DNA of 64,000 bases, from NCBI RefSeq assembly GCF_014280965.1, contig NZ_JACODZ010000001.1, positions 682,001-746,000 of the forward strand, read 5' to 3'. The notes beneath the pieces are model-generated. The model searched no databases. It saw nothing but the letters and a program-made list of their open reading frames with translations, and was not told where the DNA came from. Of the stretch, positions 17,903 to 26,196 are shown piece by piece; positions within the stretch are counted from its first letter, which is position 1, and each line of letters starts with the position of its first letter. The position numbers were made by a program, and so were the translations under genes. The DNA comes from Echinicola salinicaeni. Lineage in GTDB: Bacteria > Bacteroidota > Bacteroidia > Cytophagales > Cyclobacteriaceae.

Positions 17903-19021
17903 TTAAGAAACCAAATGTTTCTCAACGGGTACATATTCTAAGTCAAAAGCTTCAGCTACTGCCTTGTATACGATGTCTCCTTTGATGATATTTAGGCCTT
18001 TTGCCAATTCCTTGTTTTCTTGAGCAGCTTTTTGCCAGCCTTTTTCAGCTAACTGGATGGCATAGGGTAGGGTTGCATTTGTTAAGGCAACGGTACTTGT
18101 GTAAGGGACTGCTCCTGGCATGTTGGCTACACAGTAGTGTAAAACTTCATCAATGATATAGGTTGGATCCTCGTGTGTAGTTGGTTTGCAGGTTTCAATA
18201 CATCCACCTTGGTCAACAGCCACGTCAACTAAAACAGTGCCTTTTTGCATGTCTTTAAGCATATCACGCGTGATAAGGTGTGGTGCTTTTGCTCCAGGTA
18301 TAAGCACTGCTCCAATGATCAGATCAGCAGTTTTGATAAGTTCTCTGATATTAAATTCATTGGACATTCTGGTTTTTACATTGGCAGGCATCACGTCAGA
18401 AAGATAGCGCATTCTTGGAAGGGAAACGTCAAGGATAGTGACATCGGCTTTTAGTCCGGCAGCCATCCAAGCAGCCTGTGTTCCCACTATTCCTCCTCCT
18501 AGGATCAGTACTTTGGCAGGTAGTGTTCCTGGTACTCCCCCCATTAATATTCCTTTTCCACCCAAAGGTCTCTCCAGGTAATTGGCTCCCTTTTGGGTAG
18601 CCATTCTACCAGCAACTTCCGACATAGGTACTAAGAGAGGAAGTCCTCCTTCAGCTTTTTCTACTGTCTCGTAAGCCAAGCAAATGGATTTGCTTTTTGC
18701 CATTGCCTTGGTTAATGGTTCGTGTGAGGCAAAGTGGAAATAAGTAAATAATAATTGGTCTTCCCTGATTAGATCGTATTCAGGTTCAATTGGTTCCTTG
18801 ACCTTTATGATCATTTCAGCAGTGGCGTATGTTTCTTCTATGCTCGGTAAGATTTTAGCGCCAGCTTGAATATACATTTCGTCAGGAAAGCCGCTACCTT
18901 CACCCGCGGTGTGTTGAATATAAACAGTATGACCTCTTTTTACGAGTTCTTGAGCTCCTGCAGGGGTAAGCGCTACCCTGTTCTCATTGTTTTTAATCTC
19001 TTTTGGAATCCCTATTATCAT
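17903..19021 (-). CDS. ald: Alanine dehydrogenase Ald
   Basis: 372 residues, the family length. NAD-dependent interconversion of alanine with pyruvate and ammonia in the cytoplasm. Seen: the start MIIGIPKEIKNNENRVALTP with the substrate Lys/Arg region, HTAGEGSGFPDE, LFTYFHFASH with the catalytic His region, the Rossmann motif LILGGGIVGTQAAWMAAG and VDVAVDQGGCIETCKPTTH. A possible -7 element (CAAATATA on the plus strand, 19054-19061) lies 32 bases upstream. With the hut operon it suits growth on amino acids; convergent with hutG over a shared terminator. Confidence 0.95.
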   Translation of the reverse strand: MIIGIPKEIKNNENRVALTPAGAQELVKRGHTVYIQHTAGEGSGFPDEMYIQAGAKILPSIEETYATAEMIIKVKEPIEPEYDLIREDQLLFTYFHFASHEPLTKAMAKSKSICLAYETVEKAEGGLPLLVPMSEVAGRMATQKGANYLERPLGGKGILMGGVPGTLPAKVLILGGGIVGTQAAWMAAGLKADVTILDVSLPRMRYLSDVMPANVKTRMSNEFNIRELIKTADLIIGAVLIPGAKAPHLITRDMLKDMQKGTVLVDVAVDQGGCIETCKPTTHEDPTYIIDEVLHYCVANMPGAVPYTSTVALTNATLPYAIQLAEKGWQKAAQENKELAKGLNIIKGDIVYKAVAEAFDLEYVPVEKHLVS

Positions 19022-19451
19022 ATTTGAAATGTTTGGGTGTGCTTTAATATTGGCAAATATAGTAAGGAGAAAGTAATTGGGTGTTAGATTCTTATAGTTT
19101 ATTTGGGGTAGGTAATGAAATTAATTAAAAAACAGAATTATTATTTGTTAATAAATCAATATGTAAATATAATTCCAAAACAAGTGTTTTTTTATATTAA
19201 TTATTTTGTTCGTTTTTTTAGATAAATTGATGTTTGTTTAATGATGTTGAGGGAGATTTTAAAATACGGTAATATTATTGCCTTTTTGTTATAATCGAAA
19301 TATTGTTTTGTATAAATAATTTGTTAATGTTTTTTTAAAATTTTTGATGGGGTCAAAAGACTGATACTTATCAGGTATATTTGTTAAAACCCCAAAATTC
19401 TGTATTTTTGGAATACCTTGAAAAACCCAAAATTGCTTTTAATTATTAAAT
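19022..19451. other. AT-rich divergent intergenic region (ald / E1 fusion)
   Basis: 430 bases with no coding frame. It holds a -7-like element for ald (19054-19061, minus strand) and the promoter-like pair at 19380-19409 for the E1 gene. The rest is AT-rich without clear structure. Confidence 0.5.
19380..19409 (+). promoter_or_regulatory. Putative promoter of the E1 dehydrogenase gene
   Basis: TTTG (19380-19383), 18-base spacer, TATTTTTG (19402-19409), a full match to TAnnTTTG. A second match, TATATTTG at 19376-19383, overlaps it but lacks a well-spaced TTG. The ATG is at 19452. Confidence 0.55.
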
Positions 19452-21866
19452 ATGCTAGAAGTGGAGACTTTACCTAAAACAAAGGTTAATATCGGATTAG
19501 AAAAAGAACAGGTTTTATTTGACTATAGAATTGTCCAGGAGAGTCGTCAGGCTTCCTTAATGGGGAGAAAGGAGGTCTTTATGGGCAAGGCAAAATTTGG
19601 GATTTTTGGAGATGGAAAAGAGCTAGCCCAAGTGGTGATGGCGCATTATTTTAAGGATGGAGATTTTCGATCGGGATATTACCGCGATCAGACTTTTATG
19701 TTGGCGATCCAAGAGCTGAAAATTCAAGCTTATTTCGCTCAGTTGTATGCTCATGTAGATGTGGATGAAGAGCCTGCTTCAGGCGGAAGGTTGATGAATG
19801 GGCATTTTGCTACAAGGTCCTTAAATGATGATGGGACCTGGAAAGATCTGCGTAAAATGAAAAACTCTGCAGGGGATATTTCATCAACTGCGGCTCAAGT
19901 GCCTAAATTGGTAGGTTTAGGTTATGCAAGTAAGCTGTTTAAAGAAAACAAGGAGCTTCAAAAACTAGAAGAATTCAAAGGTCTTGGGAAAGAGGTTGCA
20001 TGGGGGACGATTGGTAATGCATCGACTGCACAGGGTATGTTCTACGAAACTATCAATGCAGCAGGTGTTTTACAGATTCCTATGATCATGTCTGTTTGGG
20101 ATGACGAGTATGGTATCTCAGTAACGAATAAATATCAAACTACAAAGGAGAGTATTTCGGAAGCTTTGGCCGGATTTCAGAGGGAAAAAGATAAGCCCGG
20201 TTTTGAAATTATAGTGGTTAAGGGCTGGGATTATGAAGCTTTGCATAAGGCATACCAAAAAGCAGAGCGTCTAGCGCGGGAGGAGTTTGTTCCATGTTTG
20301 GTGCATGTGGTGGAAATGACACAGCCCCAAGGACACTCGACTTCAGGTTCTCATGAAAGATATAAATCCAAAGAGCGATTGGAATGGGAGGCTCAGCATG
20401 ACTGTAACCTCAAATTCAGGGAATATATCCTGGAAAATGAGCTTGCAACAGAAGAGGAGTTAGATGTAATCGATAGAGAGGCTGTGAAGTATGTGCGTGA
20501 GCAGAAGGATAAAGCTTGGAGGTCTTTTTCAGGGGGGATCAAAGAAGAGCTGAAGGAGGTTGTTGGCTTGCTTAAAAGTTCAGCTAAAGAAAGTTCTCAA
20601 GGAAAGGCTTTGTTATTGTTGGCTGAGGATTTGTCAAAAACACTGAATCCTATTCGGAAAGATGTGATTGGCGCTGTAAGGAGGGCCTTATTTCTTATGA
20701 GGTTTGATAGTTCTAGTTTGCGATCTGACCTTAAGTTATGGTATCAAGAACATCTTAAACTGAACCAAGAAAGATATAATAGTCATTTGTATAGTGAGTC
20801 AGCGGAAAGTAGTCTGAAAATTCCAGAGATAGCTGCTGAATACAATGAAGGCTCAGCTACAGTTGATGGAAGAGAGGTCCTACAGGCTTGCTTTGATCAA
20901 ATGCTTAATAGAGATCCTAGGGTCTTTGCTATTGGAGAGGATGTGGGGAAAATAGGAGATGTTAACCAGGCTTTTGCTGGACTTCAGGCGAAGTATGGTG
21001 AGCTGCGTGTAACAGATACTGGAATTAGGGAAACTACCATTATTGGTCAGGGGATTGGTGCTGCCTTGAGAGGTTTGAGGCCAATCACTGAAATCCAGTA
21101 TTTGGATTATTTTTACTATGCTTTGATGACATTGACCGATGATTTGGCTTGTTTGCATTATAGGACCAAAGGCGGGCAAAAAGCTCCTTTGATTGTTAGA
21201 ACCAGAGGGCATCGCTTGGAAGGGGTATGGCATTCAGGTTCTCCTATGTCCGCGATTTTAGGTAGTCTCAGGGGGATGTTGGTTTGTGTTCCTCGAAATA
21301 TGACACAGGCAGCTGGGATGTATAATACCTTGTTGAAAAGTGACGAGCCAGCTTTGATGATAGAATGTTTGAATGCCTATCGACAAAAGGAGAAAATGCC
21401 AACCAATGTTGGTGAATTTACTGTTCCTGTAGGTAAGCCTGAAATATTAAGAGAAGGTACAGATGTCACAATAGTTACCTATGGAGCAATGTGTAAAATC
21501 GTGTTAGAGGCAGCTGTCGAATTGGAAGAGTACGGGGTTTCTGTGGAGGTGATAGATGTTCAGACTTTATTGCCTTTTGATATCCATCATATAATTGCTG
21601 ATTCTGTCAAAAAGACCAATAGGGTTATTTTTGCAGATGAAGATGTCCCTGGTGGAGCAACAGCTTATATGATGCAACAAGTATTAGAAGAACAAAATGC
21701 ATATTTCTATTTGGATTCTGAGCCTGTGACTTTGCCAGCAAAAGCTCATAGGCCGGCCTATTCTACTGATGGGGATTATTTCTCTAAACCTAGTACTGAT
21801 GATGTAGTAGAAATAGCTTATAAGATCATGAATGAGGTGGACCCGAAGAGTTATCCTCTTTGGTAA
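19452..21866 (+). CDS. Fused E1 alpha-beta subunit of a 2-oxoacid dehydrogenase (branched-chain type)
   Basis: 804 residues joining E1 alpha (about 1-440) and E1 beta (about 465-800), the fused form common in Bacteroidota. Thiamin-diphosphate enzyme that decarboxylates 2-oxoacids, probably branched-chain, for transfer to an E2. The alpha half shows RSGYYRDQTFML, a region equivalent to the TPP motif reading TIGNASTAQGMFYETINAAG then WDDEYGISV, and TQPQGHSTSGSHERY. The beta half has the catalytic Glu in AIGEDVG, then GIRETTIIGQGIGAALRG and RTRGHRLEGVWHSGSPMS. The classical GDG metal ligand is GNA here. No E2 or E3 gene is in the window. A strong hairpin follows the stop. Confidence 0.88.
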   Translation: MLEVETLPKTKVNIGLEKEQVLFDYRIVQESRQASLMGRKEVFMGKAKFGIFGDGKELAQVVMAHYFKDGDFRSGYYRDQTFMLAIQELKIQAYFAQLYAHVDVDEEPASGGRLMNGHFATRSLNDDGTWKDLRKMKNSAGDISSTAAQVPKLVGLGYASKLFKENKELQKLEEFKGLGKEVAWGTIGNASTAQGMFYETINAAGVLQIPMIMSVWDDEYGISVTNKYQTTKESISEALAGFQREKDKPGFEIIVVKGWDYEALHKAYQKAERLAREEFVPCLVHVVEMTQPQGHSTSGSHERYKSKERLEWEAQHDCNLKFREYILENELATEEELDVIDREAVKYVREQKDKAWRSFSGGIKEELKEVVGLLKSSAKESSQGKALLLLAEDLSKTLNPIRKDVIGAVRRALFLMRFDSSSLRSDLKLWYQEHLKLNQERYNSHLYSESAESSLKIPEIAAEYNEGSATVDGREVLQACFDQMLNRDPRVFAIGEDVGKIGDVNQAFAGLQAKYGELRVTDTGIRETTIIGQGIGAALRGLRPITEIQYLDYFYYALMTLTDDLACLHYRTKGGQKAPLIVRTRGHRLEGVWHSGSPMSAILGSLRGMLVCVPRNMTQAAGMYNTLLKSDEPALMIECLNAYRQKEKMPTNVGEFTVPVGKPEILREGTDVTIVTYGAMCKIVLEAAVELEEYGVSVEVIDVQTLLPFDIHHIIADSVKKTNRVIFADEDVPGGATAYMMQQVLEEQNAYFYLDSEPVTLPAKAHRPAYSTDGDYFSKPSTDDVVEIAYKIMNEVDPKSYPLW

Positions 21867-21885
21867 ATCATTTGTGATTATAGAT

Positions 21886-21926
21886 GAAATAAAAAAAGCT
21901 TCTATATAAGAATCTTTTTTTATTTC
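21886..21926. terminator. Bidirectional terminator between E1 fusion and lipoprotein
   Basis: An 18-base near-perfect inverted repeat (21886-21903 with 21909-21926, one mismatch), very A/T-rich with T-runs on both strands; overlaps the end of the leftward gene. Confidence 0.8.
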
Positions 21927-22591
21927 ATTATTTGATTGAGTGTAAAGTCCGGGGTCGAAATCATATTACTTTTGTTCAATGCACGATCCTGAATTTGAAT
22001 GTCTAGCCGGATGGTGTCATTTCTGAAAATAGATCTCCAGCCAAGAGATTGCATGGAATATTTTATAGTCCCTTCAATGGCTCTCGGATTATCGGAAGAA
22101 AGTATCAATGGAAACCTTCCATTAAAGGTGGTGTAGTAGGGAGGATCAGACCATTTGAATTCCTGATATTCATCATTTCTTTTGATAAAAAATTGTACAA
22201 AAATATTGTTGAAGTTAGGGTTTTGTTCAACCCATACGGTATCTTTAATTTCTACATTGTCCACAACGGGGTCTACCGCCCAATCTATTGGGTTGTAATC
22301 AGGAGCACTGGAAGGACGATTGGAGTAGGTGATTAAATTTCCTTGGTTGTCTCTTAGGAATTCCAAAGGGTGAAAGGGAGGATTGATGTCCCTGGCGTCT
22401 AAACCTAAATCACCTTCAGCATCTTTAAATTTTAATGCTATGATTAAAGAGTCAGCTCCACCGTCTGTTTCTATATAAGATATATCTGAAAAGTTGATTT
22501 CAGGAACTGTGGGGAAATTATCAGGAGGAGATACACAGGCTCCCAATAAAAAAGTTAATACCAAGACATATATATAGCCCTTTGCTTTCAT
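21920..22591 (-). CDS. Lipoprotein of unknown function
   Basis: 223 residues. Lipobox at LLGAC (Cys 19) after a hydrophobic stretch, so an outer-membrane or periplasmic lipoprotein. The mature part is beta-rich, with a segment LKFKDAEGDLGLDARD resembling the D-x-D-G-D-L-G motif of many Bacteroidota lipoproteins of unknown function with an immunoglobulin-like fold, and a C-terminal RNDTIRLDIQIQDRALNKSN with the same character. No enzyme motif. Monocistronic, divergent from the LuxE-like gene. Confidence 0.75.
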   Translation of the reverse strand: MKAKGYIYVLVLTFLLGACVSPPDNFPTVPEINFSDISYIETDGGADSLIIALKFKDAEGDLGLDARDINPPFHPLEFLRDNQGNLITYSNRPSSAPDYNPIDWAVDPVVDNVEIKDTVWVEQNPNFNNIFVQFFIKRNDEYQEFKWSDPPYYTTFNGRFPLILSSDNPRAIEGTIKYSMQSLGWRSIFRNDTIRLDIQIQDRALNKSNMISTPDFTLNQIMK

Positions 22592-22666
22592 ATTTGCTTG
22601 TAATCGTTAATTAAATATACCTAATCTTAAATTTGCTTAAATTTGTCCACTATAGATAATAAAACG

Positions 22667-23671
22667 ATGAATTATTTCAAAAGTTTTTCAGAGCAATTAG
22701 AAAGATTGGATGCTGCTAACTTTGATGAATTGGCTTTAAGTTTGTTTGGGTTTCAGGCAAAGGAAAATTCAGTATACAAAGCTTATTTGGATGCGAGAGG
22801 GGTGAAGCCTGAAAATGTCAAAAGTTTGAGAGAAATTCCATTTTTACCAATCGGTTTTTTTAAGTCTCACCAAGTAGTTTGTGGCAATCCTGTTATTTAC
22901 AATGACTTTTACTCAAGTAGCGGGACTACAGGGCAAATAACCAGCAGGCATTATATATGGTCTAGTGACTTTTATTTATATCATGCGCAAACACTTTTTG
23001 AGTCTTTTTATGGGGCGTTAAATGATTTTCATGTGTTGGCGTTATTACCTGCTTACTTAGAGCGGAAGGGGAGTTCTTTAGTGGCCATGGCCGATCATTT
23101 TATTAAAAAATCCAATTCAGGACAATCTGGATTTTATTTGTATAATTATCAAGAACTCATTGATAAGCTTAGAAGTTTAAAGGCTGCAAATGACGGTAAA
23201 AAGGTATTACTTCTGGGAGTTACTTTTGCTTTATTGGATTTGGCTGAGCAGTATGCGGAGAGATTTCCTCAAATGGACAATTTGATCGTGATGGAAACAG
23301 GAGGGATGAAAGGCCGGAGAAAAGAGATGATTCGTGAAGAGGTGCATGACCTATACAAGAAAGCCTTCAAGGTTGATGCTATTCATTCTGAATACGGGAT
23401 GACAGAACTGATGTCTCAGGCGTATTCAAAAGGAGAAGGGAAATATGTCCTTCCGCCATCCATGAAGGTTTTCCTCAGAGATGTTAATGATCCTTTATCT
23501 TGGAGTGCAAAGCAGCAGGGCGGGGTTAATATTATAGATTTGGCCAATTTTCATTCCTGTGCTTTTATCGAGACTCAAGATTTAGGGAGATATAGTGGAG
23601 AGGGGATGTTGGAAATCCTAGGCCGATTTGATAATAGTGAGGTGAGAGGCTGTAATTTAATGGTCAATTAA
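22667..23671 (+). CDS. LuxE/PaaK-like adenylate-forming acyl-protein synthetase
   Basis: 334 residues from the ATG at 22667; an in-frame TTG 24 bases earlier is less likely. Resembles the LuxE acyl-protein synthetase family: ATP-dependent activation of a carboxylic acid. The AMP-binding loop is SSSGTTGQITSRHYI (about residues 88-102); further marks are VMETGGMKGRRKE and SEYGMTELMSQAYS (the adenylation-family YGMTE), and QDLGRYSGEGMLEILGR near the end (the acyl-adenylate D and R). It lacks the C-terminal lysine domain of full acyl-CoA ligases. The acid and acceptor are unknown; in Bacteroidota it is usually a lone gene, as here. Confidence 0.85.
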   Translation: MNYFKSFSEQLERLDAANFDELALSLFGFQAKENSVYKAYLDARGVKPENVKSLREIPFLPIGFFKSHQVVCGNPVIYNDFYSSSGTTGQITSRHYIWSSDFYLYHAQTLFESFYGALNDFHVLALLPAYLERKGSSLVAMADHFIKKSNSGQSGFYLYNYQELIDKLRSLKAANDGKKVLLLGVTFALLDLAEQYAERFPQMDNLIVMETGGMKGRRKEMIREEVHDLYKKAFKVDAIHSEYGMTELMSQAYSKGEGKYVLPPSMKVFLRDVNDPLSWSAKQQGGVNIIDLANFHSCAFIETQDLGRYSGEGMLEILGRFDNSEVRGCNLMVN

Positions 23672-23725
23672 TTTTGTATTCCTTACATAAATCATAATAT
23701 TTGGTTTAGATCAAATATTATTATC

Positions 23726-23845
23726 ATGAGAAAACTAGCAGCAGTTATTTTAGCTTCTTGCCTGTTGGCATTGGGAGCATGCGCCTCAAGTAAACCTTGT
23801 CCAGCCTATGCTAAGGCAATGGATAGTCAAGAAGTAAAAGGATAA
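23726..23845 (+). CDS. 39-residue lipoprotein
   Basis: ATG at 23726, stop ending at 23845. The peptide has a charged start (MRKLAAVILASCLLALG), a lipobox GAC with the lipid-bearing Cys at 19, and only 20 mature residues (CASSKPCPAYAKAMDSQEVK plus G). It is followed at once by a strong terminator (23848-23880). A complete signal peptide, lipobox, stop and terminator in order make it a real small gene. The CPAY-type tail resembles other tiny Bacteroidota lipoproteins of unknown role. Confidence 0.75.
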   Translation: MRKLAAVILASCLLALGACASSKPCPAYAKAMDSQEVKG

Positions 23846-23884
23846 AAAAAATACGCTGATTTTAATAGTCAGCGTATTTTTTTA
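23844..23884. terminator. Bidirectional terminator between small lipoprotein and response regulator
   Basis: AAAATACGCTGA (23848-23859) pairs with TCAGCGTATTTT (23869-23880), A-run before and T-run after; overlaps the response-regulator stop. Confidence 0.92.
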
Positions 23885-25019
23885 TGTCCTCTAAGGTGAT
23901 TTTTTGGTTGCACAGTATCACCAATCTCTCTACGACATTTCTCAATTCCCTGATGTTTCCCGTCCAAGGGAATTGCTGAAGTTGTTCAATGGCCTCTTTT
24001 TCAATGGATTTTTTAGAGGTGCCGTATTCTTTGGCAATATCTCCAAGAAACCTGTCGACCAATAAGGGAATGTCTTCTTTTCTGTCTTTAAGTGCTGGGA
24101 CTTGAATAAGAATAACACTTAGCCTATGGTAAAGGTCTTCTCTAAAATTGTTTTCTTCTATTTCCTTTTTGAGATCTTTATTGGTAGCTGCTAGTACTCT
24201 AACGTCTACTTTAATGTCTTTGTCTCCACCAACACGGGTGATTTTATGTTCTTGAAGTGCTCTGAGTACTTTGGCTTGTGCAGAAAGACTCATATCTCCT
24301 ATTTCATCCAAGAAAATAGTGCCTCCATTGGCCTGCTCAAATTTACCTTGTCGTTGTTTGTTAGCAGAGGTAAAAGCGCCTTTTTCATGTCCAAATAATT
24401 CGCTTTCGATCAACTCGGAAGGAATGGCTGCACAGTTTACGGCGATGAAAGGGGCGCTGGATCGGTTGCTTTTTTGGTGGAGCCAATGTGCTACGAGCTC
24501 TTTTCCGGTTCCATTTGGACCTGTGATAAGTACTCTCGCATCAGTAGGAGCTACTTTTTCTATAGTTTCCTGTACTTGACTGATGGCTTCGGACTCACCC
24601 ACCATATCTAGTTTTTTTGAAAGTTTTTTCTTAAGGACTTTGGTCTCTGTCACTAGATTATTCTTGTCAAGTGCATTTCGTACAGTCAGTAATAATCTGT
24701 TCAAATCCGGTGGTTTGGGGATGAAGTCAAATGCGCCTTTTTTGGTGGCTTCAACTGCAGACTCAATGGACCCGTGAGCGGAAATCATGATAAACTGGGG
24801 CTGTTTATCCATTTTACTGACCTTGTCAATTACTTCAAGGCCATCCATTTTGGGCATCTTGATGTCACATAATACAAGGTCAAAGTCTTGGCTTTCGATC
24901 ATTTTGAGACCTTCGACTCCATCTTGAGCTTCAAAAATTTCATAATTTTCGTATTCTAAAATTTCCTTAAGGGTCGATCTGATGACTTTTTCATCATCAA
25001 TAATCAAGATTTTCTGCAT
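23862..25019 (-). CDS. NtrC-family sigma-54-type response regulator lacking a DNA-binding domain
   Basis: 385 residues from the ATG at 25019 (MQKILIIDDE); upstream in-frame codons reach into the spacer after rnpB and are rejected. Receiver domain about 1-120 with phosphoacceptor D52 (LVLCDIKMPKMDG) and the K of FIPKPP. The AAA+ domain (about 135-365) has Walker A GPNGTGKE, Walker B GTIFLDEIGD and the sigma-54 contact loop as GAFTSA, not GAFTGA. It ends at ITLEDIKKYADY, right after the AAA+ domain, so there is no Fis-type HTH. Members of this shape are known in Bacteroidota and may act without specific DNA binding. The cognate sensor kinase is not in the window. It begins 27 bases after the rnpB 3' end on the same strand. 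Confidence 0.9.
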   Translation of the reverse strand: MQKILIIDDEKVIRSTLKEILEYENYEIFEAQDGVEGLKMIESQDFDLVLCDIKMPKMDGLEVIDKVSKMDKQPQFIMISAHGSIESAVEATKKGAFDFIPKPPDLNRLLLTVRNALDKNNLVTETKVLKKKLSKKLDMVGESEAISQVQETIEKVAPTDARVLITGPNGTGKELVAHWLHQKSNRSSAPFIAVNCAAIPSELIESELFGHEKGAFTSANKQRQGKFEQANGGTIFLDEIGDMSLSAQAKVLRALQEHKITRVGGDKDIKVDVRVLAATNKDLKKEIEENNFREDLYHRLSVILIQVPALKDRKEDIPLLVDRFLGDIAKEYGTSKKSIEKEAIEQLQQFPWTGNIRELRNVVERLVILCNQKITLEDIKKYADY

Positions 25020-25046
25020 ACAAATTATGTTTAATAAAAGGAAAAA

Positions 25047-25454
25047 GTGCAAGTCTATAAGCCGGGTTCTGTAACCATCAAAAGATGGTTCTTGTCATTT
25101 ATCTGGTCCTGACTTCGCAATCAGGATCTATCGATCTACCCACCTCGGTTTCTGGAAATGACAAAAGTCATCCCGGATTGAACGAGCAGCTCTTGGACCG
25201 AGGCCTATTTGATCTTTCAACCCATAAGGTTTACCATGCAACTTCGATCACCCGAAGCCCGGTGGGCTCTTACTCCACCTTTTCACCCTTACCCCGAAAA
25301 GCATCTGGGCGGTTTGTTTTCTGTGGCACTATCTGTAACAAAGCCGTCTCCAACTTTGCCCCTTCCCGTTAGGAAGTATGGCGCTCTATGTTGCCCGGAC
25401 TTTCCTCCCTAATTGCCCTTTAAAAAGCAATCATGGCGACAAGTTGACTTGCAC
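25047..25454 (-). ncRNA. rnpB: RNase P RNA (bacterial type A-like)
   Basis: RNA subunit of RNase P, which removes the 5' leader of tRNA precursors. On the minus strand the 5' arm GTGCAAGTC (25446-25454) pairs perfectly with the 3' arm GACTTGCAC (25047-25055) to form P1. The conserved region GAGGAAAGTCCGGGC lies at 25393-25407 and the 3' conserved CAGAACCCGGCTTAT at 25057-25071. About 408 nt. Ends are set from the P1 helix and may be off by a few bases. A TAATTTGC just upstream (25458-25465) sits where a -7 element would be. No terminator is seen between its 3' end and the response regulator gene. Confidence 0.95.
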
Positions 25455-25540
25455 GATGCAAATTACGCGATTTCCCGTGATATTTTTGAACTTATAGCAG
25501 TAATTGTACCAATTTGAATCATAATCCCTATTAGTTTTCC

Positions 25541-25548
25541 TAACTTTG
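25541..25548 (+). promoter_or_regulatory. Putative -7 element of the DUF3109 gene
   Basis: TAACTTTG matches TAnnTTTG, 20 bases before the ATG at 25569. The nearest TTTG is 24 bases further up, longer than usual spacing. Confidence 0.4.
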
Positions 25549-25568
25549 CGGAAGGAAAAGAGAGAGTT

Positions 25569-26141
25569 ATGATATTAGTAGGAAACGCAGTACTTAGTGA
25601 TGATCTAAAAGAACATTTCTTTGTATGTAATTTGGAGAAATGTAAAGGAGCTTGTTGTGTAGAAGGTGATGCAGGTGCTCCACTAGATGATGAAGAAACA
25701 GCCATTCTGGATGAAATATATCCAAAGGTGAAAAAATATCTTACCGAGGAAGGAAGAAAGGTGATTGAAGAGCAAGGCACTTGGGTGTATGATATGGATG
25801 GGGACAAAGGTACTCCAACAGTTGGCGAAAATAAGGAGTGTGCTTATGCAATTAAAGATGATAAAGGTATTCTTAAATGTGGAATAGAAGAAGCGCATAT
25901 TAATGGAGAGACAGATTATAAAAAACCTATCAGCTGTCATCTGTATCCAGTCAGAGTAACTAAATATGATGAATATGATGCTTTGAATTACGATAGATGG
26001 GATATCTGTAGTCCTGCTTGTGGCTTAGGAAAAGAGTTGAATGTTCCCATTTATAAATTCGTAAAAGATGCCTTGATCAGGAAATATGGAGAGGCATGGT
26101 ATGAGGAGTTGATTATGGATATAGAAGGTGAGAAAAAATAA
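25569..26141 (+). CDS. DUF3109 family protein (Cys-rich, possible metal-binding)
   Basis: 190 residues, cytoplasmic. It matches the DUF3109 layout: [20 protein letters not shown] (clustered cysteines about residues 21-32), then [20 protein letters not shown] and a C-terminal [11 protein letters not shown] ... [11 protein letters not shown]. The spaced cysteines resemble YkgJ-type zinc/iron-binding proteins, so metal binding is a family-level expectation, not shown. Monocistronic: promoter-like element before, bidirectional hairpin after (26152-26192). Divergent from rnpB. Confidence 0.85.
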   Translation: MILVGNAVLSDDLKEHFFVCNLEKCKGACCVEGDAGAPLDDEETAILDEIYPKVKKYLTEEGRKVIEEQGTWVYDMDGDKGTPTVGENKECAYAIKDDKGILKCGIEEAHINGETDYKKPISCHLYPVRVTKYDEYDALNYDRWDICSPACGLGKELNVPIYKFVKDALIRKYGEAWYEELIMDIEGEKK

Positions 26142-26151
26142 ACTTTATCAT

Positions 26152-26196
26152 AAGACGATCTATTTTATTTATTTAATAGAGTAGGTCGTCTTTTTG
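26152..26196. terminator. Bidirectional terminator between DUF3109 and epimerase-like gene
   Basis: AAGACGA (26152-26158) pairs with TCGTCTT (26186-26192), with an inner TCTATT/AATAGA pairing and a bulge; a T-run follows on the plus strand. Confidence 0.75.

Noticed and set aside
25085-25412. Open frames on the plus strand between the response regulator and the DUF3109 gene
   Set aside because: They lie within the RNase P RNA gene, which accounts for the sequence through its conserved regions and P1 pairing.
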